A DNA stretch of 64,000 nt from Acetobacter aceti NBRC 14818 (GCF_000193495.2 NZ_AP023410.1:1-64000), one strand, 5' to 3'; positions 20,807-29,779 are shown, counted from the first letter of the stretch. The notes: generated from the letters alone by a model not told the origin. Numbers and translations: made by a program.

Positions 20807-22519
20807 TCAAACGCTCTCCGCCACCCAGTTTTTCCGTTTCGTCGCCTTGCCGATCCCCGGATTCATGCAGTTGCACGGATCGAGCGAGCGGTAGTGGTCC
20901 AGCATTTCCTGCGGTGCCTGATAGAGGTGGCCGACATTATGCTCGGCTGGGTATTTCGCACCACGGGCATCAAGACCGGGCAGCATGGAATGTTCAACTT
21001 CCATGGCGTCATAACCCTTTTTCACGACGTAATCCTGATGCATCACATGGCACAGGAAATGGCCGTAATAGAGTTTGACGATCAGCTTGTCCTCAATCTC
21101 CTTCGGCAGCGTCTCGAACCATTTCCGGTCATTGCGACGCAGGGCAACGTCCAGCGCGACAATATCCTGCGCCTCGCGGGGGTGAACGGCGCGATAACGG
21201 ATGGCGGCACCGGCGGCGGCGAAGCGATGCAGGAAGGCGCGCTTGCCTTCATCGTCAGTGCATTTGAAAAACTCGCCTGTCGCCTTGCCGAAGAATTCCG
21301 TCAGATAAGCCTGCACGGGGCCGGTCAGTTCGGCTGATACTTTCAGCATCAGGTGATGCTCGAACCGGTCACGGTAGTTCAACATTCGCTGTGGAAGCTG
21401 CTGGGGCAGAAGGGTGCTCAGGGTCTGCATGACCCGGTCACTGAAATGTTCAGGCAGGAAGCCAAGTTTTTTGGCGTAGATATCGAAGCGGGACTTCAGG
21501 GCGAACATGGTCGGCAGCACTTTTGTGCCGCAGTAACGGATGACCGCAAACGTATCCTTGCCGTATTTTTCAGCAATGTTGAAAGCATCGCGGTGAATGT
21601 ATTCACCGGCGATCGGCAGAGTATCGAAACCCGTCAGCAGATGGCGACGCAGGTCTTCCAGTTCATCGGTGCTGTTGGTGCCGATATAGAAAACGCTGGT
21701 ATTTTTCTCGGCCGGAAACGTGTCGAGACGCACGGCGAAGGTGACCAGCTTGCCCGCGCTGCCGGCGGCCTCGTGCCAGCGGTGCGGGTCGGCGTTGAAG
21801 CGGGCAGGGGTGTCGGCGTCGATTTCACGAACATGAGTGATATAGTTGCCGTCATGGCCACGTCCGGTGTTCCAGTCGATATCGGCTTCGGAAAAGCTGC
21901 CCTCTTCCAGCTTGCGGAGCATGGCTTCCGGGTCATTGCCAAGCTGGATGCCCAGATGGTTGACGAGGCGAAGCTGTCCGTCCTCTCCAACCTGACCGAA
22001 AATCGCCATTTCGGTGTAGGCCGGTCCACGCTGCACAAGCGCACCGCCAGAGTTGTTGCTGACGCCACCAAGAACTGACGCGCCGATACAGGACGAACCG
22101 ATCACCGAATGAGGTTCACGTCCGATTGCCGCCAGCTTGGCTTCCAGTTCGTAAAGTGTGGCACCCGGCAGGCACACGACCTGTTTGCCGCCGCCAATCA
22201 GATGTGAACGATCCAGGCGCAGTGTGCTGATGAGCACGATATCGCGGTCATAATCGTTACCGTCCGGTGTCGAGCCGCCCGTCAGACCCGTGTTGGCGGC
22301 CTGCATGATGATGATCTTGCCGTCATCGGTGCAGGCTTTCGCCACGCGCCAGAGTTCCACAAGCGAGCCCGGCTGAACGACAGCGAGCACCTTGCCAGCC
22401 CCAAAGCGAAAACCATGCGTGAAGCGGTAAGTGGAGGCGTCGCCAGTCATGACGTGCGCGTGACCGACAATGGTTTTCAGGGTGGAAATGAGTTCAGGGC
22501 TATTCTGGAGAGACGACAT
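20807..22519 (-). CDS. dld: Quinone-dependent D-lactate dehydrogenase
   Basis: This FAD enzyme oxidises D-lactate to pyruvate and passes electrons to quinone at the inner membrane, as in E. coli Dld. The 570-residue length matches. The FAD-binding PCMH region includes IIMQAANTGLTGGSTP and SVIGSSCIGASVLGGVSNNS. The membrane-binding and cap domains follow (FHYGH-type segment KLYYGHFLCHVMHQDY), with VEHSMLPGLDARGAKYPAEH near the end. It is unlike the Fe-S-dependent GlcD/DLD2 types. Lactate oxidation is a characteristic respiratory trait of acetic acid bacteria. It appears monocistronic; an upstream minus-strand gene ends in a terminator at 22711-22741. Confidence 0.93.
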   Translation of the reverse strand: MSSLQNSPELISTLKTIVGHAHVMTGDASTYRFTHGFRFGAGKVLAVVQPGSLVELWRVAKACTDDGKIIIMQAANTGLTGGSTPDGNDYDRDIVLISTLRLDRSHLIGGGKQVVCLPGATLYELEAKLAAIGREPHSVIGSSCIGASVLGGVSNNSGGALVQRGPAYTEMAIFGQVGEDGQLRLVNHLGIQLGNDPEAMLRKLEEGSFSEADIDWNTGRGHDGNYITHVREIDADTPARFNADPHRWHEAAGSAGKLVTFAVRLDTFPAEKNTSVFYIGTNSTDELEDLRRHLLTGFDTLPIAGEYIHRDAFNIAEKYGKDTFAVIRYCGTKVLPTMFALKSRFDIYAKKLGFLPEHFSDRVMQTLSTLLPQQLPQRMLNYRDRFEHHLMLKVSAELTGPVQAYLTEFFGKATGEFFKCTDDEGKRAFLHRFAAAGAAIRYRAVHPREAQDIVALDVALRRNDRKWFETLPKEIEDKLIVKLYYGHFLCHVMHQDYVVKKGYDAMEVEHSMLPGLDARGAKYPAEHNVGHLYQAPQEMLDHYRSLDPCNCMNPGIGKATKRKNWVAESV

Positions 22520-22710
22520 TCTGAAAGGGCCTTGAAAGTTGTTGTTTTCCTATCCCGCCCACCATAGAGCGCCAAACGGAAGAAAGGCAGTGCTCCGGGA
22601 GAGTTGATGTATATTCTTTCGATATGGCAGATGTGAAAAAGATAAGATTTACGTCTGGAAAGCCCCTTTGTCGGCATCCTGTGAGCCGATGACGATCAGA
22701 TGCCGAGCAC

Positions 22711-22741
22711 AAAAGAAGAGGCTCCTGTTGCTCGGAGCCTC
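22711..22741 (-). terminator. Intrinsic terminator after the exported-protein gene
   Basis: Read on the minus strand, GAGGCTCC and GGAGCCTC form a perfect 8-bp stem (22741-22734 with 22725-22718) around an 8-nt loop, followed by the T-rich TTCTTTT. It lies about 64 bp beyond the stop of the gene ending at 22805. Confidence 0.75.
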
Positions 22742-22804
22742 GAATGTTTCTCACCTGACCATGTCCCGGAATGTTCAGCGTTGCCTGCAAATCCTGCGGG
22801 CGGT

Positions 22805-23290
22805 TCAGCTTGTCGCGACCGTGCACGCGCCCTTGCGACCCGGCTCATGCCGGGCGGTAGCGGGCGAAGATGGGTCGATCAGATAGAAATCCGTGAAGTT
22901 CTGTGCGCCCATCGCCTGAAAGACATGCCCGCTCGGATCGTAAAGCGTGCCCTGACTGGTGACGAGATGCGTCTCGGCCTTTCCTTCGGCGTTCCGCACA
23001 ACAATCTCACCGCAAAGCGCGTAGGTGTAGGATGGCTTGTCCGGAACATTAACGACGGCGCGACGTTGGGGTGTTTTTTCATCCAGCACCATAGTCGCCA
23101 CCAGTTCACCATCAATATAAAGCCGCGAAGTTTCGGAGACTTCCTGTGTTGCCTTGCCGTCTTCAACAACAAACTGCGTGGCCCAGGCCGAACCACCTGT
23201 CAGAGTAATCATCGTGGCCAGCAGGCAGGCGGCCTTCAATGAGCGATAGGCGTAAGGGCGAGAAAAGCCCGAAAGAGTGCGTGCAGTCAT
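22805..23290 (-). CDS. Small exported protein of unknown function
   Basis: The 161-residue product has a Sec signal peptide (basic start, then CLLATMITLTGGSAWA, predicted cleavage before TQFVV). The mature part is a small beta-rich protein with two Cys residues (YALCGEI and GACTVATS), which could form a disulfide. I recognise no family. The start at 23290 is chosen over 23347 because it has a GGAGAGAG ribosome site ten bases upstream and puts the signal peptide nearer the N-terminus. It is followed by its own terminator and is divergent from prmC. Confidence 0.72.
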   Translation of the reverse strand: MTARTLSGFSRPYAYRSLKAACLLATMITLTGGSAWATQFVVEDGKATQEVSETSRLYIDGELVATMVLDEKTPQRRAVVNVPDKPSYTYALCGEIVVRNAEGKAETHLVTSQGTLYDPSGHVFQAMGAQNFTDFYLIDPSSPATARHEPGRKGACTVATS

Positions 23291-23381
23291 GAGAAACTGT
23301 CTCTCTCCGGTAGTGAGATGCTCGCCATCAACCGGCGATATGTGCAAAAACCGATGTCATGAAACAGCTTTATAATACGTT

Positions 23382-24236
23382 ATGACGCCTGCAGACGATA
23401 GCCGGGCAGGGGCCTTGATCAGGCGGGCGGCAGCGTATCTTGATGAACGCGGGATCGAGCAGGCCCGCAGGGAAGCCCGGCTGCTGTTCGAACTGGCCTA
23501 CGGCAGGGAAGTCAGTTGGCAACTGACACATGCCGACGAAATCATGCCCGAGACAGAACTGTTTTCCGATTTCGTGCGGCGTCGCGGTGCGGGTGAGCCG
23601 ATGGCCTATCTCAGCGGCAGGAAGGGCTTCTGGACGCTTGATCTGGAAGTCACGCCAGACACGCTGATCCCGCGTGGCGATACGGAGACGCTTGTGGAAG
23701 CGCTTCTTCGGAATCGCCCAGACCGTCACTCCGTGATATCGGTGCTGGATCTTGGGACGGGAAGTGGCTGCCTGCTGCTGGCGGCACTGAGTGAATACCC
23801 TCAGGCTGTCGGAATAGGGGTGGACCGTGCCGAAAGAACAGCGAGACAGGCACGGAAAAACGCGAAGCTGAACGATCTGGCGTCACGAGCGGATTTTGTG
23901 GTGGCTGACTGGAGTGATCCACTGAATACCCGTTTCGATGTGGTTCTCTCCAATCCACCTTATATTCCGAAGGACGATATTCCCGGCCTGATGAAAGACG
24001 TGGTGGCGTATGAGCCGGGCGCTGCTCTTGATGGTGGTGACGACGGGCTGGACGCTTACCGCCAGATCATTCCCAGACTGACGGAGTTGCTGCAACCGGA
24101 GGGACTGGCCATTCTGGAGTTTGGGATCGGTCAGGAGGACGATGTGGCGAATATCGCCCATAAAGCCGGTCTATCGGTTGTGGAGCTTTGTGCCGATCTG
24201 GCGGGCATTACCCGAGCGATTGTTCTGTCGCGTTGA
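23382..24236 (+). CDS. prmC: Peptide chain release factor N5-glutamine methyltransferase PrmC
   Basis: PrmC (HemK) methylates the Gln of the GGQ motif in release factors RF1 and RF2. The 284-residue protein has the N-terminal helical domain (EARLLFELAYGR), the linker GEPMAYLSGRKGFW, the SAM-binding motif VLDLGTGSGCLLLA and the diagnostic catalytic NPPY (VVLSNPPYIP). Usually prmC follows prfA; here it stands alone between an exported-protein gene and a convergent carboxypeptidase. Confidence 0.94.
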   Translation: MTPADDSRAGALIRRAAAYLDERGIEQARREARLLFELAYGREVSWQLTHADEIMPETELFSDFVRRRGAGEPMAYLSGRKGFWTLDLEVTPDTLIPRGDTETLVEALLRNRPDRHSVISVLDLGTGSGCLLLAALSEYPQAVGIGVDRAERTARQARKNAKLNDLASRADFVVADWSDPLNTRFDVVLSNPPYIPKDDIPGLMKDVVAYEPGAALDGGDDGLDAYRQIIPRLTELLQPEGLAILEFGIGQEDDVANIAHKAGLSVVELCADLAGITRAIVLSR

Positions 24237-24244
24237 GGCCATTC

Positions 24245-24274
24245 ATCAGGTCGGCGAGTTGATGCCGACCTGAT
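24245..24274. terminator. Hairpin between convergent prmC and carboxypeptidase genes
   Basis: ATCAGGTCGGC (24245-24255) and GCCGACCTGAT (24264-24274) form a perfect 11-bp stem with an 8-nt loop, nine bases after the prmC stop and 25 bp before the end of the opposing gene. It lacks a clear T-run on either side, so its role as a bidirectional terminator is inferred from stem strength and position. Confidence 0.55.
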
Positions 24275-24299
24275 TGTGAGCAACATCGAAAAAGTTTGC

Positions 24300-25514
24300 T
24301 CAGGTCTTGGAACGATGCGCGGGTTTGGTTGCGCTGTGGAGCGAACGGGAAGCCTCGCTGCTCTTGGCGCGCTTCGTAATGGGTGAGCGCGCCACCACAA
24401 AATGAATGATGCCGAGCTTCTTGAGGCGACCACCACGCGGTGCCTCAGCAACCTGAAGCGGCTGCTTTTTGCCTAAACCACTGGCTGCATAGAGACGCAG
24501 TTGATGTCGCCGGGATGCAGCGCTGGTGCCGCGGGCAATGACAAGCGGCCGGGGAGCGATTGCTCTTCTTTCGACAGGCGCGACGCCCTCATCCTGAAAT
24601 CCCTGATCCATCAGGTCAGCCATTGTGCGGGTGCGCTCGGCATTGGAGGACGCGCCCATGACAACACCGACCAGCCGCACATTCTCGCGAATGGCGGAGG
24701 CTACGAGATTGAGACCTGCCTGCGCAGTGTAACCGGTCTTCATGCCGTCAGCACCCGGATAAAACCGGAGCATCGGGTTGTGGTTCGGAATTTCATGCCC
24801 GTGAAAATAGAAAACGGGGGTGGAGAAGTAGTGGTAGTCCTCGGGAAAATCTGAAATCAGACGACGTCCGAGGGTGGCCAGATCCCGTGCGGTCGTGACC
24901 TGATCCGGATCGGGAAGGCCTGACGCATTGCGGAAGGTTGTGGAGGTCATGCCAAGCGCATGGGCCTGCGCCGTCATCATGGCGGCGAAACGCACTTCAT
25001 CACCGCCGACCAGTTCACCAAGCGCACAGGCCGCGTCATTGGCCGACTTGGTGACAAGCCCGAGAATGGCCTGCTCCACTGTGATGTAGGAGCCCGGCAC
25101 GAGTCCGAGTTTGGACGGTTCGCGGGTGGCGGCTCTCACGGAAACCGGAACGGCCTGATCCAGAGAGATCTGGCCGTTACGCAGCGCCTGAAACGCCATG
25201 TAAAGGGTCATCAGCTTTGTGAGGCTGGCAGGGTAACGCTGAAGGTCAGGATTAATTTGCGCCAGCACTGTGCCGCTGCGTGCGTCTTCGATGAACGCGC
25301 TCACATGTCCGACATACTGGGCGCGGGCAGAATCGACGGCGAAAAGGGATGAGAGAACGAGTGTGGCTGCGAGTCCTTTTTGGGGTGCGCGTCTGACTGT
25401 CGATAAGTTATTGATTTTAGAGAGGAAGTTTTTTGCCTTGGAACGAGCGGATCCGTCATTCATTTCGGAGAAACAGGCCGGGAATCCACAGTTCTTTTTC
25501 ATGGCGGAGCGCAC
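24300..25514 (-). CDS. D-alanyl-D-alanine carboxypeptidase (penicillin-binding protein, S11)
   Basis: This periplasmic enzyme is predicted to trim the terminal D-Ala from peptidoglycan stem peptides. The active-site triad of serine peptidase family S11 is clear: SxxK in PASLTKLMT, SxN in KSANDAA and KTG in DGMKTGYT. The signal segment is GLAATLVLSSLFAVDSARA. After the catalytic domain (to about residue 290) there is no typical PBP5 domain II or SPOR repeat. Instead there is a roughly 100-residue basic, Ser/Arg/Lys-rich tail ending KPAHRSKT. Starts at 25502 or 25463 would shorten the leader. It shares an approximately 295-bp divergent promoter region with clpS. Confidence 0.9.
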   Translation of the reverse strand: MRSAMKKNCGFPACFSEMNDGSARSKAKNFLSKINNLSTVRRAPQKGLAATLVLSSLFAVDSARAQYVGHVSAFIEDARSGTVLAQINPDLQRYPASLTKLMTLYMAFQALRNGQISLDQAVPVSVRAATREPSKLGLVPGSYITVEQAILGLVTKSANDAACALGELVGGDEVRFAAMMTAQAHALGMTSTTFRNASGLPDPDQVTTARDLATLGRRLISDFPEDYHYFSTPVFYFHGHEIPNHNPMLRFYPGADGMKTGYTAQAGLNLVASAIRENVRLVGVVMGASSNAERTRTMADLMDQGFQDEGVAPVERRAIAPRPLVIARGTSAASRRHQLRLYAASGLGKKQPLQVAEAPRGGRLKKLGIIHFVVARSPITKRAKSSEASRSLHSATKPAHRSKT

Positions 25515-25809
25515 AACAATCCTGATGGGTGTTTGGACAAGAGCTTAGCAGTGCCGAATCCATCGTCTAGAGGTAAAGTTACTAATATTTCGGAAAAAGC
25601 AAAGCCGTCCGGACGTTTGCGGGCAACAACTTTTTAAGAAAATTGGCGGCAGGGTGACAGGGTCACTCTGTGCACAACGCAGACTGACCATCAGAAAGGG
25701 TTCCGCTGGTCCGGTTCCTGATTTTTTGTTTCCTTGCGCAGTCGGGCGGTTTAGAGAAGCACGATAAGCGTGGCAGCCCAGCCTTCTCTGTCAGGAAGAG
25801 CCAAGGAAA

Positions 25810-26160
25810 ATGTCGCCGCGGAGCAGCCGAGTGAGTTTCATGACGGAGAATTCAGAAGACAACACATCGGATATCGGCGTTCTGGTCAGGACTGTTCCCA
25901 AGACCAGAAAGCCGTCGATGTACAAGGTCCTCATGCTGAATGACGACTACACGCCCATGGAATTCGTCGTGCATGTACTGGAGCGGTTTTTTAACAAAAA
26001 TCGCGATGAAGCCACCAATATCATGCTGCATGTGCACAAGAAGGGCGTGGGAGTCTGCGGCGTCTTCACGTACGAGGTTGCCGAAAGCAAGGTGTCCCTC
26101 GTCATGGATCTGGCAAGACAGAACCAGCATCCGCTTCAATGCACCATAGAGCGCGACTGA
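25810..26160 (+). CDS. clpS: ATP-dependent Clp protease adaptor ClpS
   Basis: ClpS delivers N-degron substrates to ClpAP. The family core is visible: [23 protein letters not shown], including the Asn-Asp and Met residues of the N-degron pocket, then [19 protein letters not shown]. The frame allows ATG at 25810 or 25840 (MTENSEDN). The latter is more likely from family length; the former has an AAGGA only about three bases away. clpA, usually adjacent, does not follow here; the next gene is unrelated and on the other strand. Confidence 0.93.
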   Translation: MSPRSSRVSFMTENSEDNTSDIGVLVRTVPKTRKPSMYKVLMLNDDYTPMEFVVHVLERFFNKNRDEATNIMLHVHKKGVGVCGVFTYEVAESKVSLVMDLARQNQHPLQCTIERD

Positions 26161-26295
26161 AAACGGCGGGTTTTTAATCTGCCTATGCGATTCAATTGTG
26201 TGGGCTGAGGCTTTAACCGGGCCTGTCCGGTAGCACGCACGCGGCCTGAGATGAGACGCGGCTGCAATCTTCAGTAAGCTAAACAGATTTATTCA

Positions 26296-26329
26296 GGAAA
26301 ACAGGGCGCTGCCGCATAGGGCAGGCCCC
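26296..26329 (-). terminator. Intrinsic terminator after the TIGR02300 gene
   Basis: On the minus strand GGGC-CTGCC pairs with GGCAG-GCCC (one bulged base, loop CTATGC), followed by TGTTTTCC. It begins about 15 bp after the stop codon at 26344. Confidence 0.6.
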
Positions 26330-26343
26330 GTTCTGTTGTGACT

Positions 26344-26685
26344 TCAGGAGTCGTGTTCGTCTTTCTCGGACGGGACATCAATGTCGGAGCTGATGTCGTC
26401 GGCATCGTCATCCAGGTCAGACGTATCCTCGATGACATCATCATCATCGTCATCATCGTCCGCTACGATGTCGAGATCATCATCAACATCATCCTCGTCC
26501 GTCTTCGTCTTCGGAGCCTTTACCGGAGTAGCAGGGACGATCTCGCCTGTACGCTTGAGACGAGGAACTTCAGCCGGCTGCTCAGTCCCGCATTTCGGGC
26601 AAACAGCGGGATCTTTGGTGAGGTCATAGAAACGCGCGCCACACGAGACGCAGACGCGTTTGGAACCGAGTTCGGGCTGGGCCAT
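26344..26685 (-). CDS. TIGR02300-family zinc-ribbon protein with Asp-rich tail
   Basis: The 113-residue product begins MAQPELGSKRVCVSCGARF, the hallmark start of this small alphaproteobacterial family, with CxxC at CVSCG and CPKCG (DPAVCPKCG) forming a presumed zinc ribbon. After about residue 55 the protein is almost wholly acidic, including a run of eight Asp, and probably disordered. Function is unknown. The frame is open to 26784, but the ATG at 26685 gives the canonical N-terminus. It is convergent with clpS. The Asp codons form an imperfect trinucleotide repeat. Confidence 0.87.
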   Translation of the reverse strand: MAQPELGSKRVCVSCGARFYDLTKDPAVCPKCGTEQPAEVPRLKRTGEIVPATPVKAPKTKTDEDDVDDDLDIVADDDDDDDDVIEDTSDLDDDADDISSDIDVPSEKDEHDS

Positions 26686-26928
26686 ATGAAACCTGTCGAA
26701 TTGTATTCGTGGCAGGGGACGCGAATCCCCGACGGTATATGGTGCGACCTGAAGACCCGCACGCAATCTAAGGGCAGGCCACATGCCAGCTCAGACAGTA
26801 TGCGTCAACCAAGGAAAAGACGTTCCCTGGATCGCCGCCGACCGGTTCGTCTCATTTTCGCCTTAATTTTCCATTGGCATACACAAGTGTAATGTTGGGA
26901 TGCGTCCATTCTTTCAAGGGGGCTCGTG

Positions 26929-28125
26929 ATGAGTCGGGGGCAGACTGTAATCTTTCGGTCCATGACGCTGGGGCTCTTGCTTGGTCTGGCGGCATGCAGC
27001 GGCAGCTCACGACCGGGCGGCAGTCCATCGCAATGGGGGCAGGGAGATTATACTCCTCCCGGTCCGGCCAGTGATCCCTGGGGGCCGTATATCCGCGAGG
27101 CAGCCAATCGCTTCACAGTTCCCGAACAGTGGGTTCGGGCTGTCATGCATCAGGAATCGGGCGGTCACGAATATCAGAATGGTCATCTGACCCGTTCAGG
27201 CTCAGGCGCAATGGGTCTGATGCAGCTCATGCCCGCTACATGGTCGGAGCTGGCGGCGGAGTTCGGGCTGGGCAATGATCCTTACGAACCGCACGACAAC
27301 ATCATGGCGGGCACCGGCTATATCCGTCAGCTTTACAATAAATTCGGCTCGCCGGGTTTTCTTGCTGCCTATAACGCCGGACCGGGTCGTCTGGAGCAGT
27401 ATCTTGAAACAGGCGGCTCACTGCCGGATGAAACGGTCAATTATGTCGCCTCCATCAGCCCGAATCTGGGCGACGCCGTTCCTGCTGTGACGACGACAGC
27501 CTCGCCGGTCATGGTGGCGAGTGCGCGAACTGTGCCAGCCTATACGGTCGCCCAGAACACGGTTGCTCAGAACACAGCCGTAACGGGTCCGGTTGCCCGT
27601 ACGTCTGACGGCTGCCTGCGAAATGTAGACGCCGCCTACGACCCGTCGAACTGTCTGGTCGATCGGGATGTGCCGCATGCTGATCCTGTAGCACCAGTAC
27701 CAGTCGCGCCGCTCGCTCCGCCTCAGCCCGCTGTGGAAGTGGCTTCGGCTCCCCCTGTCGCGGCAAGTCAGCAGGCATTGCCAGCGGGGTTGGCCAGTTA
27801 TCTCGAGCCTGCTTCAGCGCGAGCCGCTCCGGCCTATCGTCTGACACCGGTGGCTTATACGCGGCCCGCTTCGAGTGGTGGCGGTTGGGCCGTGCAGGTG
27901 GGCGCTTTCTCATCGGGGTCTGATGCGAGAGTGGCTCTGGCGCAGGCGCAGGCCATTATTGGCAGAAAAGGTGACGCCAGTCCTGTGGTCACGAGAGTCT
28001 CGCCAACAGCCAAGTCCCTCTATCGGGCCCGTCTGGTCGGATTTGCCGCGCAGGATGCGACAACGGCCTGTCGTATCCTCCACACGCATTCCGTGGCCTG
28101 CTTCGCTGTTCCGCAGTCCACCTGA
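26929..28125 (+). CDS. Lytic transglycosylase lipoprotein with C-terminal SPOR domain
   Basis: This predicted peptidoglycan-cleaving lipoprotein has a signal peptide with lipobox LAAC (Cys near residue 23). An SLT domain (about residues 50-160) follows, with the catalytic Glu in VMHQESGG and the motifs GAMGLMQLMPATW and AAYNAGPGRL. A Pro/Ala/Val-rich linker (about 185-310) leads to a C-terminal SPOR-like domain (WAVQVGAFSSGSDARVALAQA) that binds denuded septal glycan. The ATG at 26929 has an AAGGGGG ribosome site; GTG 26926 is an alternative. Its architecture suggests a role in cell separation. Confidence 0.88.
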   Translation: MSRGQTVIFRSMTLGLLLGLAACSGSSRPGGSPSQWGQGDYTPPGPASDPWGPYIREAANRFTVPEQWVRAVMHQESGGHEYQNGHLTRSGSGAMGLMQLMPATWSELAAEFGLGNDPYEPHDNIMAGTGYIRQLYNKFGSPGFLAAYNAGPGRLEQYLETGGSLPDETVNYVASISPNLGDAVPAVTTTASPVMVASARTVPAYTVAQNTVAQNTAVTGPVARTSDGCLRNVDAAYDPSNCLVDRDVPHADPVAPVPVAPLAPPQPAVEVASAPPVAASQQALPAGLASYLEPASARAAPAYRLTPVAYTRPASSGGGWAVQVGAFSSGSDARVALAQAQAIIGRKGDASPVVTRVSPTAKSLYRARLVGFAAQDATTACRILHTHSVACFAVPQST

Positions 28126-28240
28126 CTCCCGGTGGCCTGATACAGGCCGTGCAGGCGTTGCGGTCTGGGCTGTGCTCGGCTAGACCCGCGCCTTTCCGGG
28201 GCCGATTTGTCCGGTCACGGGACAATCGGGAGATGCAGGA

Positions 28241-29164
28241 ATGGCGCGTAACCGTGTTCGCAAGGGGCGGCCTCTGGATGGATGGCTGGTTATCGACAAA
28301 CCAACCGGCATGACATCGACAGCAGTGGTCAGCATTCTCAAGCGCGCCTTCAATGCCCAGAAAGTCGGTCACGGCGGCACGCTTGATCCTCTCGCAACGG
28401 GTCTTCTGCCTATCGCCATGGGTGCTGCGACCAAGACTGTCCCCTACATTATGGATGGCACCAAGCGGTATCACTTCACCCTTAAGCTGGGTGAGGCGCG
28501 CGACAGCGATGACGCCGATGGCAATGTCACGGCGACATCCGATGTGCGTCCGACAGACGAGCAGCTGCGACAGGCGGCAGCCGACCTGACGGGTGACATC
28601 ATGCAGGTGCCTCCCGTGTTCTCCGCGTTGAAAGTCGCGGGCGAGCGGGCCTATGACATGGCGCGCGACGGTCGTCCGCCGGAACTGCCGCCCCGTCCCG
28701 CCCGTATCGACCGTTTCGTGCTGATTGATCGTCCTGATGCCGATCATGCCGTGTTTGAAGTTGAATCCGGCAAGGGTGTCTATATGCGTTCGCTGGCCCG
28801 CGATGTGGCGCTGGCCTGTGGAACAGTGGGGCATATTGCCGTTCTGCGCCGGTTGCGGGTCGGTCCCTTCACCGAGGCCGATGCGATTTCACTGGACAAA
28901 ATCACCGAGAGCGCCGAAGAAGGCCCCGCTTCGCCGGAGCTGCTTCTTCCGGTATCGACCGCGCTGGCCGACATCCCGGCGGTGGCCCTGATGCCTGATG
29001 AAGCGGCGCTTATCCGACATGGACAGGCTCTTGGCCTGATGGATTTCGTCGACCGTATCCCGGAAACGGGTCCGGATGATGTGGTCCGCATGATGGACGG
29101 GGAAGTGGTTTTGGGTCTGGGACGCCTTGAAGAAGGGTGGCTCAAGCCTGTTCGTTTGCTTTGA
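28241..29164 (+). CDS. truB: tRNA pseudouridine(55) synthase TruB
   Basis: TruB makes pseudouridine 55 in the T-loop of tRNAs. The 307-residue protein has the signature GWLVIDKPTGMTS, the catalytic Asp49 in GHGGTLDPLATGLLP, the YxFTLKLG segment (KRYHFTLKLGEARDSDD) and the conserved KGVYMRSLARDV. It lies 15 bp before rpsO, the usual truB-rpsO-pnp order, and is presumably co-transcribed with rpsO. Confidence 0.95.
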   Translation: MARNRVRKGRPLDGWLVIDKPTGMTSTAVVSILKRAFNAQKVGHGGTLDPLATGLLPIAMGAATKTVPYIMDGTKRYHFTLKLGEARDSDDADGNVTATSDVRPTDEQLRQAAADLTGDIMQVPPVFSALKVAGERAYDMARDGRPPELPPRPARIDRFVLIDRPDADHAVFEVESGKGVYMRSLARDVALACGTVGHIAVLRRLRVGPFTEADAISLDKITESAEEGPASPELLLPVSTALADIPAVALMPDEAALIRHGQALGLMDFVDRIPETGPDDVVRMMDGEVVLGLGRLEEGWLKPVRLL

Positions 29165-29179
29165 GATTGGGAGACGACG

Positions 29180-29449
29180 ATGTCGATTACCGCAGAACGC
29201 CGCACGGCGCTGATTGAAGAATACCGCACAACCCCGACCGACACAGGTTCGCCGGAAGTTCAGGTTGCGATCCTCACGGAGCGTATCAACAACCTGACCG
29301 AGCACCTGAAGACCCACGCGAAGGACTTCCATTCCCGTCGTGGTCTGCTGGTGATGGTTGGTAACCGTCGCGGCCTGCTCGACTACCTGAAGCGCAAGAG
29401 CCAGCAGCGTTACGAGACGCTGATCGGTCGTCTGGGTCTGCGTCGCTGA
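29180..29449 (+). CDS. rpsO: 30S ribosomal protein S15
   Basis: S15 is a primary 16S rRNA-binding protein of the small-subunit platform. The 89-residue product has the full family pattern ([45 protein letters not shown]). A GGGAGACGACG ribosome site precedes the ATG. It ends before a strong intrinsic terminator, then pnp follows. Confidence 0.97.
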   Translation: MSITAERRTALIEEYRTTPTDTGSPEVQVAILTERINNLTEHLKTHAKDFHSRRGLLVMVGNRRGLLDYLKRKSQQRYETLIGRLGLRR

Positions 29450-29524
29450 TCACAGGGTCAGGCAAAAGGTGGAATGGTAGGCAATCTGCTGTTTTCCCTG
29501 CGCCGATAATCCTGTAAAGGTTCG

Positions 29525-29558
29525 CCCGGGGTTCCATTTTTGGAGCCTCGGGTTTTTT
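29525..29558 (+). terminator. Intrinsic terminator between rpsO and pnp
   Basis: CCCGGGGTTCC (29525-29535) pairs with GGAGCCTCGGG (29542-29552), 11 bp including G-U pairs, around the loop ATTTTT, and is followed by six Ts. It is well placed to end or attenuate truB-rpsO transcripts before pnp. Confidence 0.85.
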
Positions 29559-29559
29559 G

Positions 29560-29660
29560 CGTCCGGATGGTCCGGACGTGAAGCTGCGCTGTTCCGTACG
29601 CGCGGAGGCCGGGCTGGCCACGGCGTTTCAGGCCACATGGCGTTCTGACGTTTTCGTCAG
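29560..29660 (+). promoter_or_regulatory. Structured leader of pnp with two hairpins
   Basis: Within the 330 bp between rpsO and pnp, after the terminator, CGTCCGGA/TCCGGACG (29560-29567, 29571-29578, loop TGG) and CTGACG/CGTCAG (29645-29650, 29655-29660, loop TTTT) form perfect hairpins. In enterobacteria the pnp leader forms an RNase III-processed stem used for autoregulation; a similar role here is inference. Confidence 0.4.
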
Positions 29661-29779
29661 CCACCATGCCGTCCGAGACGCTGTCTGCATCCGGTTTCTC
29701 AAACCCCGGGAATCACAGGGCCGCTGTCAGGCCCGGACCGGGGCTGTCGCTGGGGATGGCCGAAAGGTTTGAAGTAAGA

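Noticed and set aside
26700..26775. tRNA-like stretch upstream of the TIGR02300 gene (GGGGATTCGCGTCCCC on the minus strand)
   Set aside because: The T-loop lacks the conserved A58-type position, and no convincing D-arm or seven-base anticodon loop can be built. A small hairpin is a better description.
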